A stretch of DNA of 52,046 nucleotides from Pseudoduganella sp. (GTDB lineage Bacteria; Pseudomonadota; Gammaproteobacteria; Burkholderiales; Burkholderiaceae_D). Where the stretch lies: assembly GCA_021323265.1 (NCBI GenBank), contig JAJTCO010000047.1, positions 1-52,046 on the forward strand, read 5' to 3'. Below the pieces are notes generated by a model. It searched no databases and had not been told where the DNA came from. It saw only the letters and a program-made list of their open reading frames with translations. The position numbers and the translations under genes are program-made. Of the stretch, positions 15,335 to 23,257 are shown piece by piece (positions within the stretch are counted from its first letter, which is position 1; every line of letters begins with the position of its first letter).

Positions 15335-16801
15335 TTACATCAGGATGACGTCGTACTGTTCCTGGTGGTAGCTGGTTTCCACCTGCAGCGAGATTTTCTT
15401 GCCAATGAAGTCGCCCAGCATGGCCAGGTGCTGCGATTCCTCTTCCAGGAACAGGTCGACTACTTCCTGCGAGGCGAGGATGCGGAACTCGCGCGGGTTG
15501 AACTGCTTGGCTTCGCGCAGCAGTTCGCGCAGGATCTCGTAGCAGATGGTGCGCGAGGTCTTGACCTGGCCCTTGCCTTCGCAGGCGGGGCAGGGCTCGC
15601 ACAGGATGTGCGCCAGCGATTCGCGCGTGCGCTTGCGCGTCATTTCCACCAGGCCGAGCGCGGAGAAGCCGGATACCGATACCTTGGTGCGGTCGCGCGC
15701 CAGGGCTTTCTTCAGCTCCGCGAGCACGGCGTTGCGGTGCTCGTTGTTCTCCATGTCGATGAAGTCGAGGATGATGATGCCGCCCAGGTTGCGCAGGCGT
15801 AGCTGGCGCGCGATGGCGTGCGCCGCTTCCAGGTTGGTCTTGAAGATGGTGTCGGCGAAATTGCGGCCACCGACGAAACCGCCGGTGTTGACGTCGATCG
15901 TCGTCATCGCTTCGGTCTGGTCGACGATCAGGTAGCCGCCGGACTTGAGGTCGACGCGGCGTCCCAGCGCGCGGTGGATCTCTTCTTCCACGCCGTACAG
16001 GTCGAACAGCGGGCGCTCGCCGGTGTAGTGGACCAGGCGCTGCAGCACCGACGGCGTGTAGACGCGGCCGAACTCGGTCAGCGCCAGGAAGTTTTCGCGC
16101 GAGTCGACCTGGATGGTGGCCGTCTCGTCGTGCACGAAGTCGCGCAGCACGCGCTGCGCCAGGTTCAGGTCCTGGTGCAGCAGGGATGTGGGCGGGCGGG
16201 TGCGCGCGCCGTGGCAGATCGCACCCCAGGTCTTGCGCAGGTATTCGATGTCGGCCAGCAGGTCGGTGTCGGACGCATCTTCGGCCTGCGTGCGCACGAT
16301 GTAGCCGCCTTTTTCCTCCGGCGGCAGCAGGCTTTGCATGCGTGCGCGCAGCGCTTCGCGGTCCACTTCCTTTTCGATCTTCTGCGAGATGCCGATGTGG
16401 GCGTCCTGCGGCAGGTAGACCAGCATGCGGCCGGCGATGGAAATCTGGGTCGACAGGCGCGCGCCCTTGGTGCCGATCGGGTCCTTGATGACCTGCACGG
16501 TCAGTACCTGGCCGTCGAACAGCAGCTTTTCGATCGGGGTCGGGGTGGCGTTCTGGTTGCCGTCGTGCGGGCGCGCTTCCCAGATGTCGGCCACGTGCAG
16601 GAAGGCTGCGCGCTCCAGGCCGATGTCGATGAAGGCCGACTGCATGCCGGGCAGCACGCGCACCACCTTGCCGGAGTAGACGTTGCCCGCCAGGCCGCGC
16701 GTGAGCGTGCGTTCGATGTGGAGTTCCTGCACCGCGCCCTGCACAACGAGGGCGACACGGGTTTCCTGCGGGGTGATGTTTATGAGGATGTCTTCGTTCA
16801 T
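15335..16801 (-). CDS. rng: Ribonuclease G
   Basis: A 488-residue endoribonuclease that matures the 5' end of 16S rRNA and cleaves some mRNAs. The N-terminal S1 domain includes GNVYSGKVVRVLPGMQSAFI and DIGLERAAFLHVADIWE. The catalytic region has MTTIDVNTGGFVGGRNFADT and LGGIIILDFIDMENNEHR, which carry the metal-binding aspartates. The Zn-link is CEPCPACEGKG near residue 407. Length and lack of a long C-terminal arm distinguish it from RNase E. Its ATG overlaps the maf stop (ATGA), so translation is coupled. It is the last gene of the minus-strand operon that begins at yebC. Confidence 0.96.
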   Translation of the reverse strand: MNEDILINITPQETRVALVVQGAVQELHIERTLTRGLAGNVYSGKVVRVLPGMQSAFIDIGLERAAFLHVADIWEARPHDGNQNATPTPIEKLLFDGQVLTVQVIKDPIGTKGARLSTQISIAGRMLVYLPQDAHIGISQKIEKEVDREALRARMQSLLPPEEKGGYIVRTQAEDASDTDLLADIEYLRKTWGAICHGARTRPPTSLLHQDLNLAQRVLRDFVHDETATIQVDSRENFLALTEFGRVYTPSVLQRLVHYTGERPLFDLYGVEEEIHRALGRRVDLKSGGYLIVDQTEAMTTIDVNTGGFVGGRNFADTIFKTNLEAAHAIARQLRLRNLGGIIILDFIDMENNEHRNAVLAELKKALARDRTKVSVSGFSALGLVEMTRKRTRESLAHILCEPCPACEGKGQVKTSRTICYEILRELLREAKQFNPREFRILASQEVVDLFLEEESQHLAMLGDFIGKKISLQVETSYHQEQYDVILM

Positions 16802-17421
16802 CAGGGAAGCTTCAGTCCTGCCTGGCGCAAAAGCTGCGCGGTTTCGTACAGCGGCAGGCCCATGATGCCGGAGTGGCTGCCCTCGATATGTTCCACAAAC
16901 AGGGCTGCCAGCCCCTGGATGCCATAGCCGCCGGCCTTGTCGTAAGGCTCGGTGGTGGCGCAGTAGGCTTTGATGTCGGCGTCGGTCAGCTTGCCGAAGC
17001 GTACGTCGGAGACCTGGGTGATATGGCCGGAAAAGTCCAGCGAGTGCACGGCGACGGAAGTCAGCACCTGGTGCGTGCGGCCCGACAGCTTTTGCAGCAT
17101 GTCGGTAGCTTCGCGCACATTGGCCGGCTTGCCGAGGATGTCGCCGTCGATGGTGACGGTGGTGTCGGCGGCCAGGATGGGGCGCAGGATCAGGCGGCGC
17201 TTCTGGATGATGTCCCAGGCGAAATCGGCCTTTTCCTGGGCCACGCGGCCCACGTAGGCCAGCGGATCCTCGCCGGGCACGACGTCTTCGCTGACGTCCG
17301 GCCCGCGCGGACCGTCGTTACGCAGCATGAGCAGCTCGAAGTCCACGCCGATCTGGCGCAGCAGTTCGCGCCGGCGTGGGCTCTTGGAGGCCAGGTAAAT
17401 CTTCTTGTCGACCAGTTTCAT
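16801..17421 (-). CDS. maf: Maf family nucleoside triphosphate pyrophosphatase (YhdE type)
   Basis: A 206-residue house-cleaning enzyme that hydrolyses dTTP/UTP or modified nucleotides to monophosphates and has been linked to septum formation. Diagnostic motifs are YLASKSPRRRELLRQIG at the start, LAADTTVTIDGDILGKP, and the end GSHSGIMGLPLYETAQLL. The sub-family, dTTP/UTP versus m7GTP, cannot be set firmly, though the neighbourhood with rng fits the YhdE branch. AAGG precedes ATG 17421. It lies between rlmH and rng in the operon. Confidence 0.93.
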   Translation of the reverse strand: MKLVDKKIYLASKSPRRRELLRQIGVDFELLMLRNDGPRGPDVSEDVVPGEDPLAYVGRVAQEKADFAWDIIQKRRLILRPILAADTTVTIDGDILGKPANVREATDMLQKLSGRTHQVLTSVAVHSLDFSGHITQVSDVRFGKLTDADIKAYCATTEPYDKAGGYGIQGLAALFVEHIEGSHSGIMGLPLYETAQLLRQAGLKLP

Positions 17422-17436
17422 CGTTTGCCTTAAGGG

Positions 17437-17907
17437 TTACACACGATGATAAGGGTGGTTTTGCGTAATTGTCCATGCCCGGTACAGCTGCTCGGCCAGC
17501 ATCACGCGCACCATGCCGTGCGGCAGGGTCAGGCTGGACAGGCGCAGCAGGCCTTCCGCCTTGGCCTTCAGGCCCGGATCCAGCCCGTCCGCGCCGCCGA
17601 TCAGGAAGGCCGTGTCGCGCCCGTCCTGCTGCCACGCTTCCAGCTGCTGGGACAGGCCCACGCTGGTCAGGTCCTTGCCGCGCTCGTCGAGGGCGATGAT
17701 GCGCACCCCCTTCGGCAGCGCCGCCTCGATCCGTTCCCGTTCCAGCGCCATGGCGGTGGCGGCGGTCTTGCTGCCGGAACGCTCAACGGGCTTGATTTCC
17801 TTCAGCACGATGCGCAGTTCCGGCGGCATGCGCTTCACGTATTCGGTGAAGCCGCTCTCGATCCAGGCCGGCATCTTGTGGCCGACCGCAGCGATGATCA
17901 GCTGCAC
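17437..17907 (-). CDS. rlmH: 23S rRNA (pseudouridine1915-N3)-methyltransferase
   Basis: A 156-residue SPOUT-class methyltransferase that uses S-adenosylmethionine to modify pseudouridine 1915 in helix 69 of 23S rRNA on 70S ribosomes. The length matches the family. The signature residues are in [10 protein letters not shown], the S-adenosylmethionine-binding knot region, and [20 protein letters not shown], with [15 protein letters not shown] at the end. The start is GTG 17907, which directly abuts the rsfS stop. It lies next to rsfS as in most bacteria, so two ribosome-directed functions are joined. Confidence 0.97.
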   Translation of the reverse strand: MQLIIAAVGHKMPAWIESGFTEYVKRMPPELRIVLKEIKPVERSGSKTAATAMALERERIEAALPKGVRIIALDERGKDLTSVGLSQQLEAWQQDGRDTAFLIGGADGLDPGLKAKAEGLLRLSSLTLPHGMVRVMLAEQLYRAWTITQNHPYHRV

Positions 17908-18612
17908 TTACTCGGCCGCAGGCTTTTTGATGCGCTTGATGACGGTCTTGGCCGGCGCTGCGGCGCCCGCGGCGGCCTTCTTCTCCTTGGCGGCCTTGGC
18001 CGATGCCTCGGCAGTCTTGGTGGTGGCGACCTTCACTTTCTTGCCTTCCGGCGCGACGACCTTCGGCGCGGCCTTCTTCGCGGCGGCCTTCTTGGCAACG
18101 GCGCCGGCGGCGGCGGTGGCCTTGGCGGTGCCCGGCTTCTTGGCCGCTGGTTTCTTCTCGATCACCGCTTCGGCTTCCTTGGCGGCCTTGGTCGCGGCCA
18201 GGTGGCCGGACTTCTTCGGCGTCGCTTCCTTGGCGGCGGCGGCCTTGCCTTCGGTGGTGGACTTGCGCTTGGCGGCGCCCAGTTTCACCGGCTTTTCGCC
18301 CCAGATTTCTTCCAGGCGGTAGTAGGCGCGGATCGGCGCCTGCATGATGTGCACGATCATGTCGCCCAGGTCCACCAGCACCCATTCGCCGGTGTCTTCG
18401 CCTTCGATGCCGATCACGTCGCCGCCGGCTTCCTTGACCTTGTCGCGCACGGACGCGGCCAGGGCCTTGGTCTGGCGGTTGGAGGTACCGGAAGCGATGG
18501 CGATGCGGTCAAAGAGGCTGGTCAGGCCGGTGGTGTCGAACACGACGATCTCCTGGCCTTTCACGTCTTCCAGGGCGTCCACGACGATGGATTGCAGTTT
18601 TTTGATATCCAT
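17908..18612 (-). CDS. rsfS: Ribosome silencing factor RsfS with long Lys/Ala-rich C-terminal tail
   Basis: Residues 1 to about 110 form the RsfS domain (DALEDVKGQEIVVFDTTGL, IASGTSNRQTKALA, GEWVLVDLGDMIVHIMQ), which binds ribosomal protein L14 and blocks subunit joining when nutrients are low. The family is normally 100-120 residues; here about 125 more follow, made mainly of Lys, Ala, Thr and Pro, with blocks such as AAKKPGTAKATAAAG and AVAKKAAAKKAAPK that resemble histone H1-like tails. There is no frameshift: the tail is in frame and ends at TAA next to the rlmH start. The tail could bind nucleic acid, perhaps rRNA; that is inference. Confidence 0.95.
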   Translation of the reverse strand: MDIKKLQSIVVDALEDVKGQEIVVFDTTGLTSLFDRIAIASGTSNRQTKALAASVRDKVKEAGGDVIGIEGEDTGEWVLVDLGDMIVHIMQAPIRAYYRLEEIWGEKPVKLGAAKRKSTTEGKAAAAKEATPKKSGHLAATKAAKEAEAVIEKKPAAKKPGTAKATAAAGAVAKKAAAKKAAPKVVAPEGKKVKVATTKTAEASAKAAKEKKAAAGAAAPAKTVIKRIKKPAAE

Positions 18613-18615
18613 TAT

Positions 18616-19263
18616 TTAGTTCTTATACAGTTTATGTTGTTCAATATAGTCTAGCACTACCGGTGGCAGAAGCGAGTTTGCCCCATTGCCCCGTTGTAAT
18701 GCAGCACGAATGGCAGTGGCCGAAATGTCGACGGCCATCTCGGCCGCCAGCATGGTCCTGCCCGCCGGGGTGTTCCTCACCTGGTCCGGCGTGGCCAGGC
18801 GGCGCTGGAATTCAGCTGCCACCTCGGCCGGCACGTGGGCGTCGTCCAGCTCGAAGCCGGGCCTGGCCGCCACGCAAATGTGGGCCAGGTCGAACAGGCT
18901 GCGCCATTCGTGCCAGGTATTCAGTCGCTGCAGCTGGTCCGCGCCCATCAGGAAGGCCAGCGACACGTCCGGCCCCACATCGGCGCGGACGGCCCGCAGC
19001 GTTTCGATCGTATAGGTGGCGCTGCCGCGCGCCAGTTCCTGCCAGTCGATCGTGACCGGGCAGGGCAGGCCGGTAAAGGCCAGTGCCAGCATGTCGACCC
19101 GTTGCTGGGGCGTCGCCGTCAATGCCCCCTTTTGCCAGGGCAGGGCGGGAATCACCAGCAGCGCATCGGCTTGCAGCAGCTGGACGAAATGTTTGCCAAG
19201 CGCGACATGGCCGTTGTGTACCGGATCGAAACTGCCTCCCAGCAGTGCGATGCAGCGCTTCAC
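18616..19263 (-). CDS. nadD: Nicotinate-nucleotide adenylyltransferase
   Basis: A 215-residue enzyme that makes nicotinate adenine dinucleotide from nicotinate mononucleotide and ATP, the penultimate step of NAD synthesis. The nucleotidyltransferase motif is [19 protein letters not shown], and [12 protein letters not shown] near the end is the equivalent of the second ATP-binding motif. The start is GTG 19263, which overlaps the hemF stop by four bases. It stands upstream of rsfS, its usual neighbour. Confidence 0.95.
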   Translation of the reverse strand: MKRCIALLGGSFDPVHNGHVALGKHFVQLLQADALLVIPALPWQKGALTATPQQRVDMLALAFTGLPCPVTIDWQELARGSATYTIETLRAVRADVGPDVSLAFLMGADQLQRLNTWHEWRSLFDLAHICVAARPGFELDDAHVPAEVAAEFQRRLATPDQVRNTPAGRTMLAAEMAVDISATAIRAALQRGNGANSLLPPVVLDYIEQHKLYKN

Positions 19264-20174
19264 TCGGCCAGCCAGTCGCGCTGCGGGAGGAAGTCCGTGT
19301 ACAGCGCCGCTTCCGGGCTGCCGTCTGCCGGATGCCAGTCATAGCGCCATTTGACGAGCGGCGGCATGGACATCAGGATCGCTTCCGTGCGGCCGCCGGA
19401 CTGCAGGCCGAACAGGGTGCCGCGGTCGAACACCAGGTTGAACTCGACGTAACGCCCGCGGCGGTAGGCCTGGAAGTCGCGCTCGCGCTCGCCGTACGGG
19501 GTGTCCTTGCGGCCTTGCAGGATGGGCAGGTAGGCGCTCAGGAAGGCGTCGCCCACGCTGCGCGTCATGGCGAAGCTCTCTTCGAAGCCCAGCGCGTTGA
19601 AGTCGTCGAAGAAGATGCCGCCCACGCCGCGCGCTTCCTTGCGGTGCTTCAGGTAGAAGTACTCGTCGCACCAGGCCTTGAACTTCGGGTGCAGCTCGCT
19701 GCCGTAGGGCGCCAGGGCGTCGCGGCAGGTGGCGTGGAAATGGCGCGCGTCGGCGGCGTTGCCGTAGTAGGGCGTCAGGTCCATGCCGCCGCCGAACCAC
19801 CAGGCAGGCTTGCCGTCGGCGGTCGTGGTGCTGAAGAAGCGCACGTTCATGTGCACGGTCGGCACATAGGGATTGCGCGGGTGCAGCACCAGGCTCACGC
19901 CCATCGCTTCCCAGGGCTGGCCGGCCAGCTCGGGGCGGTGCGCCGAGGCCGAAGGGGGCAGCTTGGCACCGGTGACGTGGCTGAAGTTGCAGCCGCCGCG
20001 CTCGATGACGTTGCCTTCTTCGATCAGGCGCGAAATGCCGCCGCCGCCTTCCGGGCGTTCCCACGCGTCGCGCAGGAATGGCTTGCCGTCCGCAGTCTCC
20101 AGGGCGGAGATGATGCGGTCCTGCAGGCCAAGCAGCCAGGTTTTGACTTCTTGCGGGTTGGGAACGGTGCTCAT
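19260..20174 (-). CDS. hemF: Oxygen-dependent coproporphyrinogen III oxidase
   Basis: A 304-residue enzyme that decarboxylates coproporphyrinogen III to protoporphyrinogen IX with oxygen, in haem synthesis. Recognised stretches are [60 protein letters not shown] and [19 protein letters not shown]. Length is standard. ATG 20174 follows the purD gene by 16 nt, and the stop overlaps nadD. Nothing in the sequence shows haem-specific regulation, so it is probably expressed with the operon. Confidence 0.97.
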   Translation of the reverse strand: MSTVPNPQEVKTWLLGLQDRIISALETADGKPFLRDAWERPEGGGGISRLIEEGNVIERGGCNFSHVTGAKLPPSASAHRPELAGQPWEAMGVSLVLHPRNPYVPTVHMNVRFFSTTTADGKPAWWFGGGMDLTPYYGNAADARHFHATCRDALAPYGSELHPKFKAWCDEYFYLKHRKEARGVGGIFFDDFNALGFEESFAMTRSVGDAFLSAYLPILQGRKDTPYGERERDFQAYRRGRYVEFNLVFDRGTLFGLQSGGRTEAILMSMPPLVKWRYDWHPADGSPEAALYTDFLPQRDWLAE

Positions 20175-20190
20175 GTTCTTTGCTTCTCGT

Positions 20191-21462
20191 TCAGTGCTTC
20201 AGGCCCCGCCAGCCGATGTCGCGGCGGAACTGCACGCCTTCGAAGCCGATCTTGTCGACCGCTTCGTAAGCCTGTTTCTGCGCCATCTTCACGTTGTCGC
20301 CCAGGCCCACCACGCACAGCACGCGGCCGCCGGCGGTCACCAGCTTGCCTTCGGCATCGTCGGCGGTACCGGCGTGGAAGGTCACGGCGTCGGGCGTTTC
20401 GGCCGGGATGCCGTGGATATGGTCGCCCTTGCGCGGCGCGTCAGGGTAGCCTGCCGCGGCCAGCACCACGCCCACGGCGGTGCGGCGGTCCCATTCCAGT
20501 TCCACCTGGTCCAGGGTGCCGTTCACGGCATGCTCCATCACGCCCAGCAGGTCGGTCTTCAGGCGCGCCATGATCGGCTGCGTTTCCGGGTCGCCCATGC
20601 GGCAGTTGAATTCCAGCGTCTTCGGCGTACCGGCGGCGTCGATCATCAGGCCCGCGTACAGGAAGCCGGTGAACTGGATGCCGTCTTTCGCCATGCCCTG
20701 GATGGTGGGCATGATGATCTCGCGCATCACGCGCGCATGCATGGCCGGGGTCACGATCGGGGCCGGGGAGTAGGCGCCCATGCCGCCGGTGTTCGGGCCC
20801 TGGTCGTTGTCCTGCAGGCGCTTGTGGTCCTGCGAGGTGGCCAGCGGCAGCACGTTCTTGCCGTCGCACATGACGATGAAGGAAGCTTCCTCGCCGGCCA
20901 GGAATTCTTCGATCACGATGCGCGCGCCGGCGTCGCCGAAGGCGTTGTCGGAGAGCATGTGATCGACCGCCGCATGCGCTTCTTCCAGCGACATGGCGAC
21001 CACCACGCCCTTGCCGGCGGCCAGGCCGTCGGCCTTGATCACGATTGGCGCGCCCTTGGCGTCCACGTAGGCGTGGGCGGACTTGGCGTCGGCGAAGGTT
21101 TCGTATTCGGCGGTCGGGATGCCGTGGCGCTTCATGAAGGCCTTGGCGAAATCCTTGGACGACTCGAGCTGCGCCGCCTCGCGGGTCGGGCCGAACACCT
21201 TCAGCCCGCGCGCGCGGAACAGGTTGACGATGCCGGCGGCGAGCGGCACTTCCGGGCCGACCACGGTCAGGCTGATGTGTTCCTGTTCGACGAAGTCGGC
21301 CAGCGCGCCCAGGTCGGTGATCGGCACGTTCTGCAGGCGCACGTCGCGCGCGGTGCCACCGTTGCCGGGTGCAACATAGACCATCTGGACGCGTTCCGAT
21401 TGCGCCAGTTTCCAAGCCAAAGCGTGTTCACGGCCGCCCGAGCCGACTACCAGGATTTTCAT
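20191..21462 (-). CDS. purD: Phosphoribosylamine-glycine ligase
   Basis: A 423-residue ATP-grasp enzyme that makes glycinamide ribonucleotide, the second step of purine synthesis. The N-terminus [19 protein letters not shown] is diagnostic; [40 protein letters not shown] and [20 protein letters not shown] are further GARS motifs. It lies 6 nt after the yebC stop and 16 nt before hemF, inside the operon. Confidence 0.97.
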   Translation of the reverse strand: MKILVVGSGGREHALAWKLAQSERVQMVYVAPGNGGTARDVRLQNVPITDLGALADFVEQEHISLTVVGPEVPLAAGIVNLFRARGLKVFGPTREAAQLESSKDFAKAFMKRHGIPTAEYETFADAKSAHAYVDAKGAPIVIKADGLAAGKGVVVAMSLEEAHAAVDHMLSDNAFGDAGARIVIEEFLAGEEASFIVMCDGKNVLPLATSQDHKRLQDNDQGPNTGGMGAYSPAPIVTPAMHARVMREIIMPTIQGMAKDGIQFTGFLYAGLMIDAAGTPKTLEFNCRMGDPETQPIMARLKTDLLGVMEHAVNGTLDQVELEWDRRTAVGVVLAAAGYPDAPRKGDHIHGIPAETPDAVTFHAGTADDAEGKLVTAGGRVLCVVGLGDNVKMAQKQAYEAVDKIGFEGVQFRRDIGWRGLKH

Positions 21463-21468
21463 AAGGGA

Positions 21469-22194
21469 TTATTCTTCGATCACAGCGTTGGTATAGACTT
21501 CCTGGACGTCGTCCAGGTTTTCCAGTGCATCGAGCAGCTTTTGCATCTTGGCCGCGTCGTCGCCGGTGAAAACGGTCTCGGTGGCGGGCTTCATGATGAC
21601 TTCGGCCACTTCGGCCTTGAAGCCGGCCGCTTCCAGCGCATCCTTCACGGCGGCGAATTCATGCGGGCCGCACAGCACTTCGAAACCGCCTTCTTCGTCC
21701 GCCACCACGTCTTCGGCGCCCGCTTCCAGGGCGGCGTCCATCAGCCCTGCCTCGTCGGTGCCCGGCGCGAACAGGAACTGGCCGCAGTGCTTGAACAGGA
21801 AGGCGACCGAGCCTTCGGTGCCCATGTTGCCGCCGTTCTTGTTGAAGGCATGGCGCACTTCGGCCACGGTACGCACGCGGTTGTCGGTCATGCAGTCGAC
21901 GATGATGGCCGCGCCGCCGATGCCGTAACCTTCATAGCGCACTTCTTCATAGTTGGCGCCGTCGCCGCCGCCGGTGCCGCGCAGGATGGCGCGGTTCACG
22001 TTGTCCTTCGGCATGTTGGCGTCGGCCGCCTTGTCGATTGCCAGGCGCAGGCGCGGGTTGGCTGCGATGTCGCCGCCACCCATGCGTGCAGCCACGGTGA
22101 TTTCCTTGATCAGGCGCGTCCAGATTTTGCCGCGTTTCGCGTCCGTTGCAGCCTTTTTGTGCTTAATATTGGCCCATTTGCTGTGTCCAGCCAT
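21469..22194 (-). CDS. yebC: YebC/PmpR family protein
   Basis: A 241-residue cytosolic protein. The start [20 protein letters not shown] is diagnostic for the family; [13 protein letters not shown] and [19 protein letters not shown] are internal marks. Members have been described as transcriptional regulators and, more recently, as factors that help ribosomes at difficult sequences. ATG 22194 is chosen over an ATG six bases upstream because of the conserved N-terminus. It is the first gene of the housekeeping operon; the RTX gene upstream ends 2 nt before it, so a promoter may lie inside that gene. Confidence 0.95.
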   Translation of the reverse strand: MAGHSKWANIKHKKAATDAKRGKIWTRLIKEITVAARMGGGDIAANPRLRLAIDKAADANMPKDNVNRAILRGTGGGDGANYEEVRYEGYGIGGAAIIVDCMTDNRVRTVAEVRHAFNKNGGNMGTEGSVAFLFKHCGQFLFAPGTDEAGLMDAALEAGAEDVVADEEGGFEVLCGPHEFAAVKDALEAAGFKAEVAEVIMKPATETVFTGDDAAKMQKLLDALENLDDVQEVYTNAVIEE

Positions 22195-22196
22195 GT

Positions 22197-23051
22197 TCAA
22201 TCTTCCTTAGACGGTATGCAATCGAGGGCGGTATTCTCCCAAGGATCGTAGCTGAAGCCGTTCTGTATACTGCCGATCACTTGGGCTTTGTTCTCTGGGC
22301 TTTCCGAGAAGTCGATCAGCAGTTGTTCGCGCGTCGCAATGCCGCGTTCCAGCGCGTCCATCCAGAACGCATAGCCCTGCGCATCCGGCGCCCGGTGCAG
22401 GGTGTTGGCGTACAGGGCGGTGATGTAGGCGTCGTTGCTGGCGTTGGCGCCGTACCGCTGGGCAAATTCCGGGCTGGTGCCGAATTCGAAGGAAATCCGC
22501 GACAGCGCGGTGCCATGGTCAATCGCGTGGATCCAGAAGCCAAGCCCTTCTGCATCGGGGGTGCGGTTGAAGGCTGCCTGGTACAGGCGGTAGATCTGGC
22601 CGGCGTTGCCCTCGATGTCCCACGCCATGGCGCTGTCGTTGAACACCACGCGTTCGACGTTTTGCAAGGTGTCCGTGCCCAGGCTGCTCTGGATGGTGAC
22701 CACGTTGCCGTCGCGCGTGATGGTGGCCGACGTGCTGTTTACCTGGAGGTAGGCAGTGTCCATGCCCGCGCCGCCGTCCATGGTGTCGTTGCCGGGGCCG
22801 GCGAACAGGCGGTCATGGCCGTTGCCACCCAGCAGGCGGTCGTTGCCCGGCCCGCCGTCCAGTTGGTCGCCCACCGTATCGGGCAGCGTGGTACCGGTGG
22901 CGGCGTCATACACGGAGCCGCTGGCTACCGTGTCGTCCCCCTCCAGGCCGTTGAGGATGTCGAAGCCGCCGTTGCCGTAAATCGAATCGCCGGAGGTGGT
23001 GCCGTTGAGGACGTTGTCGCCTGCGGTGCCTCCAAGAATGATGCCTGCCAT
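22197..23051 (-). CDS. RTX calcium-binding protein with C-terminal DUF4214 domain
   Basis: A 284-residue protein without a Sec signal. Residues about 5-110 contain glycine/aspartate nonapeptides ([43 protein letters not shown]), the calcium-binding repeats of type I-secreted proteins. A beta-rich link ([20 protein letters not shown]) follows. The last 120 residues form a DUF4214 domain ([38 protein letters not shown]). Export by a type I system would be expected, but none is encoded here. ATG 23051 has GGGAGGG as ribosome binding site. The C-terminal domain is paralogous to that of the protease at 25781-27775. Confidence 0.88.
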   Translation of the reverse strand: MAGIILGGTAGDNVLNGTTSGDSIYGNGGFDILNGLEGDDTVASGSVYDAATGTTLPDTVGDQLDGGPGNDRLLGGNGHDRLFAGPGNDTMDGGAGMDTAYLQVNSTSATITRDGNVVTIQSSLGTDTLQNVERVVFNDSAMAWDIEGNAGQIYRLYQAAFNRTPDAEGLGFWIHAIDHGTALSRISFEFGTSPEFAQRYGANASNDAYITALYANTLHRAPDAQGYAFWMDALERGIATREQLLIDFSESPENKAQVIGSIQNGFSYDPWENTALDCIPSKED

Positions 23052-23134
23052 GATGACCCTCCCTTCCAAAAATGAATGACTTTTTCGGTAGGGGAAGGCT
23101 AACTCCATGTGCCGGAATTGTCGCGCCAGCGCGA

Positions 23135-23160
23135 CCAATCGTGCGGCTGCGCACGATTGG
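23135..23160. promoter_or_regulatory. Hairpin between divergent RTX and phoD-like genes
   Basis: Perfect 11-bp arms (CCAATCGTGCG at 23135-23145, complement at 23150-23160) with a 4-nt loop. It lies 84 nt from the RTX start and 97 nt from the phoD-like start, so it could be an operator for one or both. No T-run follows, which argues against a terminator. It is unrelated to elements A-D. Confidence 0.5.
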
Positions 23161-23257
23161 CCGGGGGGAAACGCGGAATTAGTAGCTTTCCTCGGGGAAT
23201 TTCATCGGCTTGTAAAGTTAATATCCTAAAACAATAACTTTTACACGAAGGAGACTT

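Noticed and set aside
16801..22194. Possibility that the metabolic operon is a horizontally acquired island
   Set aside because: Gene order and families are those of the normal Burkholderiales housekeeping cluster, with composition like the surroundings.
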